This document shows, piece after piece, positions 53,445 to 61,191 of a stretch of 64,000 nt of DNA. The notes beneath the pieces were generated by a model. It did no database searches. It saw only the letters and a program-made list of their open reading frames with translations, and was not told where the DNA came from. This stretch comes from Aureimonas sp. ME7 (GTDB taxonomy: Bacteria > Pseudomonadota > Alphaproteobacteria > Rhizobiales > Rhizobiaceae), in contig NZ_CAJCKW010000001.1 in NCBI RefSeq assembly GCF_903970965.1, positions 372,001 through 436,000 on the forward strand. The letters are read 5' to 3'. Within the stretch, counting starts at the first letter, position 1. Each line of letters opens with the position of its first letter. The position numbers were made by a program, and so were the translations under genes.

Positions 53445-54923
53445 TCAGTTCTTCTCCGGAATGCGCGCGACCATGCGCAGCGAGGTGGTGAGCTCCTCCA
53501 TCTGGAGCCAGGGGCGCATCCAGGCCACCGCGTTGTAGGACCCCGGCTTGCCGGCGACTTCCTGCACCGTGACCTTGGCGTCGCGCAGCGGGAACTTGGC
53601 CCGCATCTCCTCGCCCGCGCCCTCGTTGGCGTTGACGTAGCCTGAGATCCAGCGGTTCAGCCAGCGCTCGCAGTCTTCGGCTTCCATGAAGGAGCCGACC
53701 TTGTCGCGGCCCATGACCTTCAGGTAGTGCGCGAAGCGCGAGGTCGCCATGATGTAGGGCAGGCGAGCCGAGATGGCGGCGTTGGCGGTGGCCTCCGGCT
53801 TGTCGTAGGTTTTCGGCTTATGCGCGGTCTGCGCACCGAAGAACACGGCATAGTCGGTGTTCTTGTAGTGGCAGAGCGGCAGGAAGCCGAGCTTGCCGAG
53901 CTCGGCGTCGCGCCGGTCGGTGATGCCCACCTCCGTCGGGCACTTCACGTCGAGATCGCCGTCGTCGGACTGGAAGAGGTGCATCGGCAGGTCTTCCACC
54001 TTGCCCCCGTTCTCCGCGCCGCGAATGGCCGTGCACCAGCCGTTGATGGAAAAGGCGTTGGTGAGGCGCGCGCCGAGCACATAGGCCGCGTTCATCCAGG
54101 TGTAGTTGTCGTGCGGCAGCTGGCCGTTTTCGCGGCCCACCGTTTCGTCGTAGTCGAACTCGTCGATGCGCACCGTCTCGCTGCCGTAGGGAAGGCGGGC
54201 GAGGACGCGGGGCAGGGCGAGCGTGACGAAGCGGGAATCCTCCGATTCGCGGAACGAGCGCCATTTGATGTACTCGGCGGTCTGGAAGATCTTCTCCAGA
54301 TCGCGCGGGCGGGCGAGTTCACGGTAATCGTCGAAGCCGAAGAGCTTCGGGCTCGCCGCCGAGATCAGCGGCGCGAAGGCGGCCGCCGAGATCGCGGCGA
54401 GGCCTTGCAGAAGCTGGACGTCCTCGAACGAGTTGTCGAACTCGAAGTCGCCGATGATCGCGCCCATCGGCTCGCCGCCCGGCGTTCCGAACTCGTCCTC
54501 GTAGATCGACTTGAAGAGGCGCGACTGGTCGAATTCGACCGCCTTCGACAGATCGCGCGACAGGTCTCGCTTGGACGCGTTGAGGACGCGGATCTTGAGG
54601 TTGGCGTTGGTCTCGGAGTTCGAAACCAGGTGATGAAGCCCGCGCCAGGCGCCTTCCAGCTTGGTGAACTTCTCGCACTGCATGATGGCGGCGAGCTGGC
54701 GCGAGATCTTCTCGTCGATCGCCGCGATCGCGCCGTTCAGCGTCAGCGTCAGGTTGCGGTCGTAGGTGACCGTGCCCTTCATCGCCTCGTCGGTCAGGGT
54801 CTTCAGGAGATCCTGCGTCCGGTCGGGCGTCGTCTGGCGCGTGGCCGCGATCACCTGATCGAGGAGCGGCGCCGGGGCGTGGACGGTTTCGGGCGTCGCC
54901 TGCGTCTGCGTTTCGGTGCTCAT
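53445..54923 (-). CDS. tssC: T6SS sheath large subunit TssC (VipB)
   Basis: The product has 492 residues and canonical blocks: KLEGAWRGLHHLVSNSET, AVEFDQSRLFKSIYEDEFGTPGGEP, AAFAPLISAASPKLFGFDDY and RFAHYLKVMGRDKVGSF, ending RMVARIPEKN. Together with TssB it polymerises into the contractile sheath. AGGAGG precedes the ATG at 54923. It lies 28 nt after tssB and 16 nt before tssC2. Confidence 0.97.
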   Translation of the reverse strand: MSTETQTQATPETVHAPAPLLDQVIAATRQTTPDRTQDLLKTLTDEAMKGTVTYDRNLTLTLNGAIAAIDEKISRQLAAIMQCEKFTKLEGAWRGLHHLVSNSETNANLKIRVLNASKRDLSRDLSKAVEFDQSRLFKSIYEDEFGTPGGEPMGAIIGDFEFDNSFEDVQLLQGLAAISAAAFAPLISAASPKLFGFDDYRELARPRDLEKIFQTAEYIKWRSFRESEDSRFVTLALPRVLARLPYGSETVRIDEFDYDETVGRENGQLPHDNYTWMNAAYVLGARLTNAFSINGWCTAIRGAENGGKVEDLPMHLFQSDDGDLDVKCPTEVGITDRRDAELGKLGFLPLCHYKNTDYAVFFGAQTAHKPKTYDKPEATANAAISARLPYIMATSRFAHYLKVMGRDKVGSFMEAEDCERWLNRWISGYVNANEGAGEEMRAKFPLRDAKVTVQEVAGKPGSYNAVAWMRPWLQMEELTTSLRMVARIPEKN

Positions 54924-54951
54924 GGGCTCAAGCCTCCTTCAACGCCGCGGT

Positions 54952-55473
54952 TCAGTTCTTGGGCGCGGGGGCGGAGCCGCCCTTCGCCTTCAATTCGTCG
55001 GCCAGCGCCGACAGGTCGCCCCGGTTCTGGAGAATGTTTTCCAGAAGGGTCTCGAGTTCCTCGGAGCGGTCGGCCTTGGCCAGGAGATCGCGCAGCTCGT
55101 TGCGCGCGTCGAGAAGTGCTTTGAGCGCCGGAACCTGATTGGCGACGGCCGCCGGCTCGAAGTCCTCCAGCTTTTCGAACTTGAGCTGGACCGACATGTC
55201 GGTGCCGTCGTTCTGCAGCGTGTTCTCGACCGCGAGGTTGAGCCCCGGCGTCATCCGGCGCATGACCTCGTCGAAATTGTCCCGGTCGATCTGCACGAAC
55301 TTGCGCTCGCCGAAGGGTTTGAGCGGCTGCGTCGGATCGCCCGAAAAGTCGCCGAGAACGCCGACCACGAAGGGCAACTCCTTCTCGATCATCGCGCCTT
55401 CGGTCTCGACCTCGTACTTGATGTGGACCCGCGGCTTGCGGACCCGCTCGAGCTTGTCGTGAACACTGGCCAT
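54952..55473 (-). CDS. tssB: T6SS sheath small subunit TssB (VipA)
   Basis: The product has 173 residues. The pattern [16 protein letters not shown]-like block at the start ([15 protein letters not shown]), [29 protein letters not shown] and [15 protein letters not shown] identifies TssB. The ATG at 55473 gives the usual N-terminus; an open frame upstream is not similar to the family. It is preceded by an 88-nt gap after tssA. Confidence 0.96.
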   Translation of the reverse strand: MASVHDKLERVRKPRVHIKYEVETEGAMIEKELPFVVGVLGDFSGDPTQPLKPFGERKFVQIDRDNFDEVMRRMTPGLNLAVENTLQNDGTDMSVQLKFEKLEDFEPAAVANQVPALKALLDARNELRDLLAKADRSEELETLLENILQNRGDLSALADELKAKGGSAPAPKN

Positions 55474-55561
55474 GAGGCTTCTGTCTCCGATTGGTCGGTT
55501 TCGCGGCCGCGCGGTTCGCTTCAGGAACCGGGCACGGCCCTCGTTAGGCGGGACGCGAATG

Positions 55562-56611
55562 TCACATTCCGCCTGATTCTGGTCTGATGCCGGCCGCAAT
55601 CAAGATGGTGCGGCGGGTATGTTCGTCTTCCACGAGTTCGGCGAGAAGTTTCGCGAAGTCGAGGCGCCCTCGCGACACGACGGTTTCGATCGCGTCGGCC
55701 ATCGGCGACTGTGGCTCTGCCACCCGAAAGTAGCGCGCGACTTCGAGAAGACGCTCGAACGCTTCCTCGCGCGTGCGGATGGGGCCGGGAGCCGATGTTC
55801 GGGCCTGGGAGCCATCCGTGCCCCCTGCGGCCGGCAGGGCAGGCGCCTCGCCGGCCGTTGGCTCCGGTTCGATGTCGCGCAGGCCCGAAAGGTTGAGGAT
55901 CGCGAGCCGTGCTTCGGTGAGGACCGCGCGGATGTTGGACGCGGCCGGCGCGTCGCGCCCGCAGGCCGCGTCGAGGGCCAAGGACAATGCCTCGAAGGCG
56001 GCGAGGCAGCCGGTCACCTCGTCGAGATGGGCGCGCATCGCTGCCGGCCCCGCCTCGCCGACGGCGTCCTGAAGCTGCTTCATGCGCTCCGCCTCGCCCG
56101 GGCGCTGCGCCATCTGGTAGTCCCACAGCGTGTGCCGAAAGAAGGAGGCGCCCGGCACCAGCGAGGTGAGGCGCAGGGGCTGGATCAGCGTTCCCTCGCC
56201 GCCGACCCCGTTGAGCCCGGCCAGCGGCGAGACCTTGTCCTCGATCCCGTCCCCGTCGATCGAATGCAGCGCGTCGAACCGTGCGTCCACGAGGCGCGTG
56301 GCGAGCGCGAAGCATTCCCGCAAACCCGCAAAGCCTTCCAGCCGCAGCTCCGCCTCGCAGAACCACGCCAGCACCTCGACGTCCTGCGACAGCGACTGGA
56401 GGATCTCCAATGCGATCGAGCGAACGTCGGACCACGCCGGGGCGAGACGGAACGCTTCGCCGGGATCGATGTTGCGCTCCTCGGATCGCGCCGTCGAGCG
56501 GGCATCCTTCAGTCGGTAATAGAGTTCGACCCGTTCGCCGGTGCGGATGTCCGAACCGGCCGGCGAAGTTTCGGATATGGGTTCGGCCAGTGCCTCGATG
56601 TCGAATGGCAA
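55562..56611 (-). CDS. tssA: T6SS assembly protein TssA (ImpA N-terminal family), TTG start
   Basis: The product has 349 residues. The ImpA N-terminal domain (about 5-130) contains [15 protein letters not shown] and [23 protein letters not shown]; a short C-terminal helical domain ends RTILIAAGI. TssA caps and guides the growing tube and sheath. No ATG is available: the start is TTG at 56609-56611, with GGGAG about 5 nt upstream. It is the first gene of the long tss operon, transcribed away from clpV. Confidence 0.88.
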   Translation of the reverse strand: MPFDIEALAEPISETSPAGSDIRTGERVELYYRLKDARSTARSEERNIDPGEAFRLAPAWSDVRSIALEILQSLSQDVEVLAWFCEAELRLEGFAGLRECFALATRLVDARFDALHSIDGDGIEDKVSPLAGLNGVGGEGTLIQPLRLTSLVPGASFFRHTLWDYQMAQRPGEAERMKQLQDAVGEAGPAAMRAHLDEVTGCLAAFEALSLALDAACGRDAPAASNIRAVLTEARLAILNLSGLRDIEPEPTAGEAPALPAAGGTDGSQARTSAPGPIRTREEAFERLLEVARYFRVAEPQSPMADAIETVVSRGRLDFAKLLAELVEDEHTRRTILIAAGIRPESGGM

Positions 56612-56622
56612 GCGTTCTCCCG

Positions 56623-56682
56623 TCGCGCAAGTTGACAGAAAGAGTTGCGCAAGAGGTAGAGCGCCTCGTGTGATTGCGCAAG
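56623..56682. promoter_or_regulatory. Three TTGCGCAA-type palindromes upstream of tssA
   Basis: TTGCGCAAG occurs at 56645-56653 and 56674-56682, and a one-base variant, TCGCGCAAG, at 56623-56631. The core TTGCGCAA is a perfect palindrome; centres are 22 and 29 nt apart. The nearest copy lies 12 nt before the tssA start codon. The rest of the 267-bp spacer toward clpV (56690-56800) is clearly more AT-rich and probably holds the clpV promoter. This is a good candidate for a binding site of the T6SS regulator; the protein is unknown. Confidence 0.5.
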
Positions 56683-56878
56683 CAGATACCGATAGGATCG
56701 ATCCGCCGGTTTCGGTAAACTTTCTTATTCGAAATAATATCGTTTGCTTTCAGTAGCTTCTTCGTAAGCCTCGCTTGTAAATTCTACCTGTCGGTTGCGA
56801 GGGCCTTGCAGAGGACAACCTCTCGCCACATTTCGCTCGGAGTTAGACGACCCCGGATTGAGGGAGACGCTTCAAACG

Positions 56879-59545
56879 ATGTCGTCGATCGACCTGCAAA
56901 ACCTTGTTCAGCGTATGTCTGCGCCGGTTCGCGCGTCCCTGGAAGGGGCGGCGGCGCTTGCCGTGCGTCACACGCATGACGCGATCGAGCTGCACCACTG
57001 GCTGGGCGCTCTGGCGCTCGACGATGGATTCAGGAGCCTTCTAGGCGATCTCGGCGTATCTGCGAAAGACTTTCGCGCCGAGATCGATCGCGAGATAAAT
57101 ACTTTGCCTCGGGGGCGCGGCGGGACGCCTGCCTTTTCCGGCAACGCGATTTCGCTGGCGCGCGAAGCGTGGATGGCGACGTCGCTGGGCGGCGGTCGCG
57201 CGCAGATTGGCTTTGCCGACCTTCTGACCGTTCTGGCCGACGACGTCAGTCTGCGTTCGCTGTCGCGCGCCCTTTGTCCGAGCCTGCGTTCGCTGGACAC
57301 GGCCAAGCTCGCGGCCGAGCGTGCAAAGGCCGACGAAGGGGAGCGCCAGGCCGTCGGCGCCGCCCGCCCGGCGGCTTCGGCGACCTCCGGCGAGGATTTC
57401 CTCGGCGCCTATACGCATGACATGACGGCGGACGCGCGCGCCGGTCGCATCGACCCGGTGGTCGGCCGCGAGGACGAATTGCGCCAGGTCGTCGACATCC
57501 TCCTGCGCCGCCGGCAGAACAACCCGATCCTTGTCGGCGAGGCCGGCGTCGGCAAGACGGCGGTTGCCGAAGCCTTCGCCCTGCGGCTCGTCGTCGGCGA
57601 CGTGCCTGAGCGCCTGCGGGACACCCGCCTCCTGTCGCTCGATCTGTCCCTTCTCCAGGCGGGAGCGGGGGTCAAGGGCGAGTTCGAGCGGCGCCTGACG
57701 GGCGTCGTGGACGCGGTGAAGTCTTCGCCTGAGCCGATCATCCTCTTCATCGACGAGGCGCACGGACTGGTGGGTGCCGGCAACCAGGCGGGGCAGGGCG
57801 ATGCCGCCAACATCCTGAAGCCGGCCCTCGCACGCGGCGAGCTGCGTACCATCGCGGCGACGACCTGGGGCGAATACAAGCGCTATTTCGAGCGCGATGC
57901 CGCGCTGACGCGCCGCTTCCAGCCCGTCAAGGTCGGCGAGCCGGACGAGGAAACCGCCGTTCGCATGCTGCGCGGCGTCGTCGACATCCTCCAGTCGCAT
58001 CATGGCGTTCGCATCCGCGACGAGGCGCTGCGGGCGGCCGTCCGCCTGTCGGCCCGCTATATTCCCGCCCGCCAGCTGCCCGACAAGGCGGTGAGCCTGA
58101 TCGACACGGCCGCTGCCTCCGTCGCCTTCGGTCGCGCCGCCGAGCCGGCCGCGCTGGAGGACGCGAGGCGCGAGCGCGAGCATCTCCAACTGGAAGCCGA
58201 TCGCCTGTCGCGCGAGCCGGGCGACGAGGACACGACTGAGCGCGCGCACGAGATCGCCCGGCGTCTCGATGCGCTCGGCGGCGAGATCGCGGCGCTGGAA
58301 GCCAGGCTCGAAGCCGAGCGCGAACTGATCGACGAGGCCGACCGGCTGGAAGGCGAGATCGAAACTGGCGACGACGAACAAGACCGGCGCGCGGCGTTTC
58401 ATGAAGCCGCCGGTCGTCTGGCGGATGCGCAGGGCGAGGCGGCGCTGATCCACCGCGTGGTGGATGCGGAAGCCGTCGCGGCCGTCGTGTCGCGCTGGAC
58501 CGGCGTGCCGCTCGGCCGGCTGGTCAGCGATCAGCTGGCGGCCGTCAACGAGCTCGGCAGCCGCCTCAAAAGCCGCATCGTCGGCCAAGACGACGCGCTC
58601 GACCGGCTGGCGGATGCGATGCGGGTGTCACGCGCGCGCCTGTCCGACCCGCGCCGGCCGACCGGCGTCTTCCTGATGGTGGGCATGTCGGGCGTCGGCA
58701 AGACCGAAACCGCGCTGGCGCTGGCCGACCTCCTTTATGGCGGCCCGCAGAGCCTGACCACGATCAACATGTCGGAGTTCAAGGAGGAGCATAAGGTTTC
58801 CATGCTTCTCGGCTCGCCCCCCGGCTATGTCGGCTTCGGCGAAGGCGGCGTCCTCACGGAAGCGGTGCGGCGCCGGCCTTACGGCGTTCTCCTGCTCGAC
58901 GAGATCGACAAGGCGCATCCCGGCGTTCAGGACGTGTTCTACCAGCTCTTCGACAAGGGGAGCTTACGCGACGGCGAAGGGCGCGACATCGATTTCCGCA
59001 ATACGCTGATCCTGATGACGGCCAACACCGGGTCCGACGTTCTTCAGGCGCTCAGCGCCGATCCCGACACGATGCCGGAAGGCGAAGCGCTCGGCGCCGT
59101 GCTCAAGGATGCGCTTCTCCAGGAGTTCAAGCCGGCCTTTCTCGGGCGAACGGTGATCCTGCCCTTCCAGCCGCTGGGGGCCGACGCGTTGGCGGGCATC
59201 GTCGATCTTCAGATCGGGCGCGTCGCCGATCGCCTCGCCGCCAATTACGGCGCGTCCCTGGACCTCAGCGAGGCGGCGCGCGCCGCGCTCGTCGCAGGGG
59301 CTGCCGCCGGCGATACGGGCGCGCGCGCCATCGAGAGCGCCATCGCGCGCGATCTCCTGCCCGTTCTGTCCGCCCATTGCCTCGACGAGACGCTGGCCGG
59401 ACACAAGATCCGCACCGTGCGGATCGACCACGACGGGAGCGGCTTCGTCGCCGCCGGCCCGTCCTCCATTCCCCTCGCCGCGCAAGCGGTGGACCGGGCC
59501 CCTTCCGAAGACCCGGCGCCGGAGCGCTGGCGGGAGGCGGTCTAA
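56879..59545 (+). CDS. clpV: T6SS sheath-recycling ATPase ClpV (TssH)
   Basis: The product has 888 residues. A Clp N-terminal double repeat (about 10-150) is followed by AAA domain 1 with Walker A GEAGVGKTA (near 219) and Walker B FIDEAH, a coiled middle domain (about 430-520), and AAA domain 2 with GMSGVGKTE (near 602) and LLLDEIDKAHP. It unfolds contracted TssBC sheaths for reuse. GAGGGAG precedes ATG 56879; longer starts lack family similarity. It opens the plus-strand operon that includes hcp and vgrG. Confidence 0.96.
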   Translation: MSSIDLQNLVQRMSAPVRASLEGAAALAVRHTHDAIELHHWLGALALDDGFRSLLGDLGVSAKDFRAEIDREINTLPRGRGGTPAFSGNAISLAREAWMATSLGGGRAQIGFADLLTVLADDVSLRSLSRALCPSLRSLDTAKLAAERAKADEGERQAVGAARPAASATSGEDFLGAYTHDMTADARAGRIDPVVGREDELRQVVDILLRRRQNNPILVGEAGVGKTAVAEAFALRLVVGDVPERLRDTRLLSLDLSLLQAGAGVKGEFERRLTGVVDAVKSSPEPIILFIDEAHGLVGAGNQAGQGDAANILKPALARGELRTIAATTWGEYKRYFERDAALTRRFQPVKVGEPDEETAVRMLRGVVDILQSHHGVRIRDEALRAAVRLSARYIPARQLPDKAVSLIDTAAASVAFGRAAEPAALEDARREREHLQLEADRLSREPGDEDTTERAHEIARRLDALGGEIAALEARLEAERELIDEADRLEGEIETGDDEQDRRAAFHEAAGRLADAQGEAALIHRVVDAEAVAAVVSRWTGVPLGRLVSDQLAAVNELGSRLKSRIVGQDDALDRLADAMRVSRARLSDPRRPTGVFLMVGMSGVGKTETALALADLLYGGPQSLTTINMSEFKEEHKVSMLLGSPPGYVGFGEGGVLTEAVRRRPYGVLLLDEIDKAHPGVQDVFYQLFDKGSLRDGEGRDIDFRNTLILMTANTGSDVLQALSADPDTMPEGEALGAVLKDALLQEFKPAFLGRTVILPFQPLGADALAGIVDLQIGRVADRLAANYGASLDLSEAARAALVAGAAAGDTGARAIESAIARDLLPVLSAHCLDETLAGHKIRTVRIDHDGSGFVAAGPSSIPLAAQAVDRAPSEDPAPERWREAV

Positions 59546-59628
59546 CCCAGCGCGGGCCAAGAACCTTCCGCGCGAAAGTGAAGTGCCAACGCCAGGTTTT
59601 CAGCGAGAACGACGAAAAGAGAGGTTTC

Positions 59629-60105
59629 ATGCCGATTTATCTTCAGATCGACGGTATCCAGGGCGACGCCACCCACGAGCAGCACCGCAAGTGGATGGAC
59701 ATCGAAGCCATCCACTGGAACGTCGCCCGCAATCTGAATACGGCGGCCGGCTCCGCCACCAATCGCGAAGCGTCCGAGCCGACGATCTCGGAGATCGTCT
59801 TGACCAAGGTCAGCGATAGCTCCTCCACCAAGCTGTTCCAGGAAGCCGTCGCCGGGCGCCAGGGCAAGCGCGCGGTGATCCATCTCGTGACCACCGGCAG
59901 CCCGGGCGAGACCTATATCGAGTACAACCTGACCAACACGCTGGTCGCCAACTACTCGATCGATTCCAACGGCGATCGTCCGCTCGAGACGATCAAGTTG
60001 AACTTCACCAAGCTCGAAGTGAAGTACACGCCGTACGACGAGAACAACAAGCCGCAATCCCCGATGATCGCCTCCTACGATCTGTCGACGACGCGGGCCG
60101 GGTAA
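59629..60105 (+). CDS. hcp: T6SS inner-tube protein Hcp (TssD)
   Basis: The product has 158 residues, beginning MPIYLQIDGIQGDATHEQHRKWMDIEAIHW, with SEIVLTKVSDSSSTKLFQEAV and the YTPYD end typical of Hcp1-type proteins. Hexameric rings of Hcp stack into the secreted tube and can carry small effectors. GAGAGG precedes ATG 59629, 83 nt after clpV. A clear hairpin with T-run follows the gene, which would give much more hcp than downstream message. Confidence 0.96.
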   Translation: MPIYLQIDGIQGDATHEQHRKWMDIEAIHWNVARNLNTAAGSATNREASEPTISEIVLTKVSDSSSTKLFQEAVAGRQGKRAVIHLVTTGSPGETYIEYNLTNTLVANYSIDSNGDRPLETIKLNFTKLEVKYTPYDENNKPQSPMIASYDLSTTRAG

Positions 60106-60117
60106 CGCCCGACCCCG

Positions 60118-60152
60118 GGACGCCCCCGCCAGCGCGGTGTGGGCGTCCTTTT
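60118..60152 (+). terminator. Terminator/attenuator after hcp
   Basis: GGACGCCC (60118-60125) pairs with GGGCGTCC (60141-60148), with an inner CCGC/GCGG stem in the loop, directly followed by TTTT (60149-60152). It starts 12 nt after the hcp stop and 40 nt before the next gene. It is likely a partial terminator that lowers expression of the effector-region genes relative to hcp. Confidence 0.75.
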
Positions 60153-60191
60153 CGTTCGAAGCCAAGGCACCAGCGATCCAGGAGATCCTTC

Positions 60192-60782
60192 ATGGCCACA
60201 ACGGACCCGACGCCCGTTCGCGCGACGCCCGAGCATCTGATCGTCGAGACGACGTCCACCGAAAGCGTGGCGGGCAGCGTCATTCCCTCGATTTCCGTGA
60301 AGGGCATCACGCTCGCCTCGCTCGGCCATCTGCAGGTGATGCGCTACGTCTACACGCTGGTGGAGGCGCAGCAGGTCTATTTCGAAGGGCGCCCGCTCGC
60401 CGCCATGCCCGGCATCCGCGAGGCGGTGGTGGAATGGCTGACGCCCGGCCAGCAGATCGTCAGCAAGCCGACCGGCCGCTACAGCGTGCTGCATGCCTAT
60501 ACCGGCAAGAAGAACATCATCCAGCCGCAGGTCATGCAGAAGGAAGTGGCCTCGCTGCCGCTCGGCTATATCGACCTCTTCGGCGAGGATCCGGCCGAAG
60601 GCGTCCGGCTCTATGGGCGCGCCGACGTTCCGTTCGTCACCCGCGGCTCGGCCAACCCGATCGCGGCCGCCTACTACAATTCCGAGACGCAGCGCCTCCA
60701 GATCATCCAGAATCCCGACCCGAAGACGCTGATGTCGCGCTTCGCCGCCCGAGCGCCGCGCGGCGCCGTTCCGGTCGGCTGA
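60192..60782 (+). CDS. Unknown 196-residue protein between hcp and a CdiI-like gene; candidate T6SS effector
   Basis: I do not recognise the family. The protein has no signal peptide or membrane segment. Residues 35-120 contain a mixed helical/strand block (HLQVMRYVYTLVEAQQVYFEGRP, later VLHAYTGKKNI) and residues 120-190 a tight Tyr/Asp/Asn-rich region (LGYIDLFGEDP, RADVPFVTRGS, AAAYYNSETQRLQII). GC content is like the neighbourhood. Its stop shares one base with the ATG of a CdiI-like gene, the usual arrangement of toxin and immunity pairs, and it directly follows hcp. Effector function is inference; an adaptor or structural T6SS accessory is the main alternative. Confidence 0.5.
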   Translation: MATTDPTPVRATPEHLIVETTSTESVAGSVIPSISVKGITLASLGHLQVMRYVYTLVEAQQVYFEGRPLAAMPGIREAVVEWLTPGQQIVSKPTGRYSVLHAYTGKKNIIQPQVMQKEVASLPLGYIDLFGEDPAEGVRLYGRADVPFVTRGSANPIAAAYYNSETQRLQIIQNPDPKTLMSRFAARAPRGAVPVG

Positions 60783-61177
60783 TGGACGGACGGCCCGGCC
60801 TTGTGGCGGACGGCGGACGCGGCGAGCAGGACGATCTGTTCGAGCTCGATCAGCTGATCGGCGCCTATCTCCACCAGAACATGGAGATGGAGGTCGCCAC
60901 CGTGCCGCAAGCGATCGCCCGCTATGCCCGCCTCAACGACGAGCCGACCAAGCGTGGGCTCGTCGAAGCGATGGAGCGCTTCCTGCACCGCTTCGGCAAC
61001 GATCTCCACGGCGAGTTCGCGCGTCGCTACCGATACGACGTCATGCCGGAGGATCTCGGCCTGACGGTGCCCGAATTCTTCGACATGGTGCGCACCCTTC
61101 TTGCCGATCCCGACGAATATCGTCGGTTCGAGGCGACGCAAGCTCCGGGCGGAGCCGGGCCCGCCCTTCGAGCGTGA
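60782..61177 (+). CDS. CdiI-like immunity protein candidate
   Basis: This small, acidic, helical protein of 131 residues has no signal peptide. LFELDQLIGAYLHQNMEME followed by a Thr...QAI helix and a C-terminal FDMVRTLLADPDEYRRF resembles the CdiI_2 family of contact-dependent growth-inhibition immunity proteins (LxxLLGAYFHQDW pattern). No cdiA or cdiB is present, so here it would protect against a T6SS effector, most likely the product of the gene it overlaps. The start ATG shares one base with that gene's stop. The family match is from memory of the motif only. Confidence 0.5.
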   Translation: MDGRPGLVADGGRGEQDDLFELDQLIGAYLHQNMEMEVATVPQAIARYARLNDEPTKRGLVEAMERFLHRFGNDLHGEFARRYRYDVMPEDLGLTVPEFFDMVRTLLADPDEYRRFEATQAPGGAGPALRA

Positions 61178-61191
61178 ACCGAGGAGTTGGC

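Noticed and set aside
60782-61177. A complete contact-dependent inhibition (CDI) locus
   Set aside because: Only a CdiI-like small protein is visible; no large CdiA exoprotein or CdiB transporter is present, so a T6SS context is more likely.
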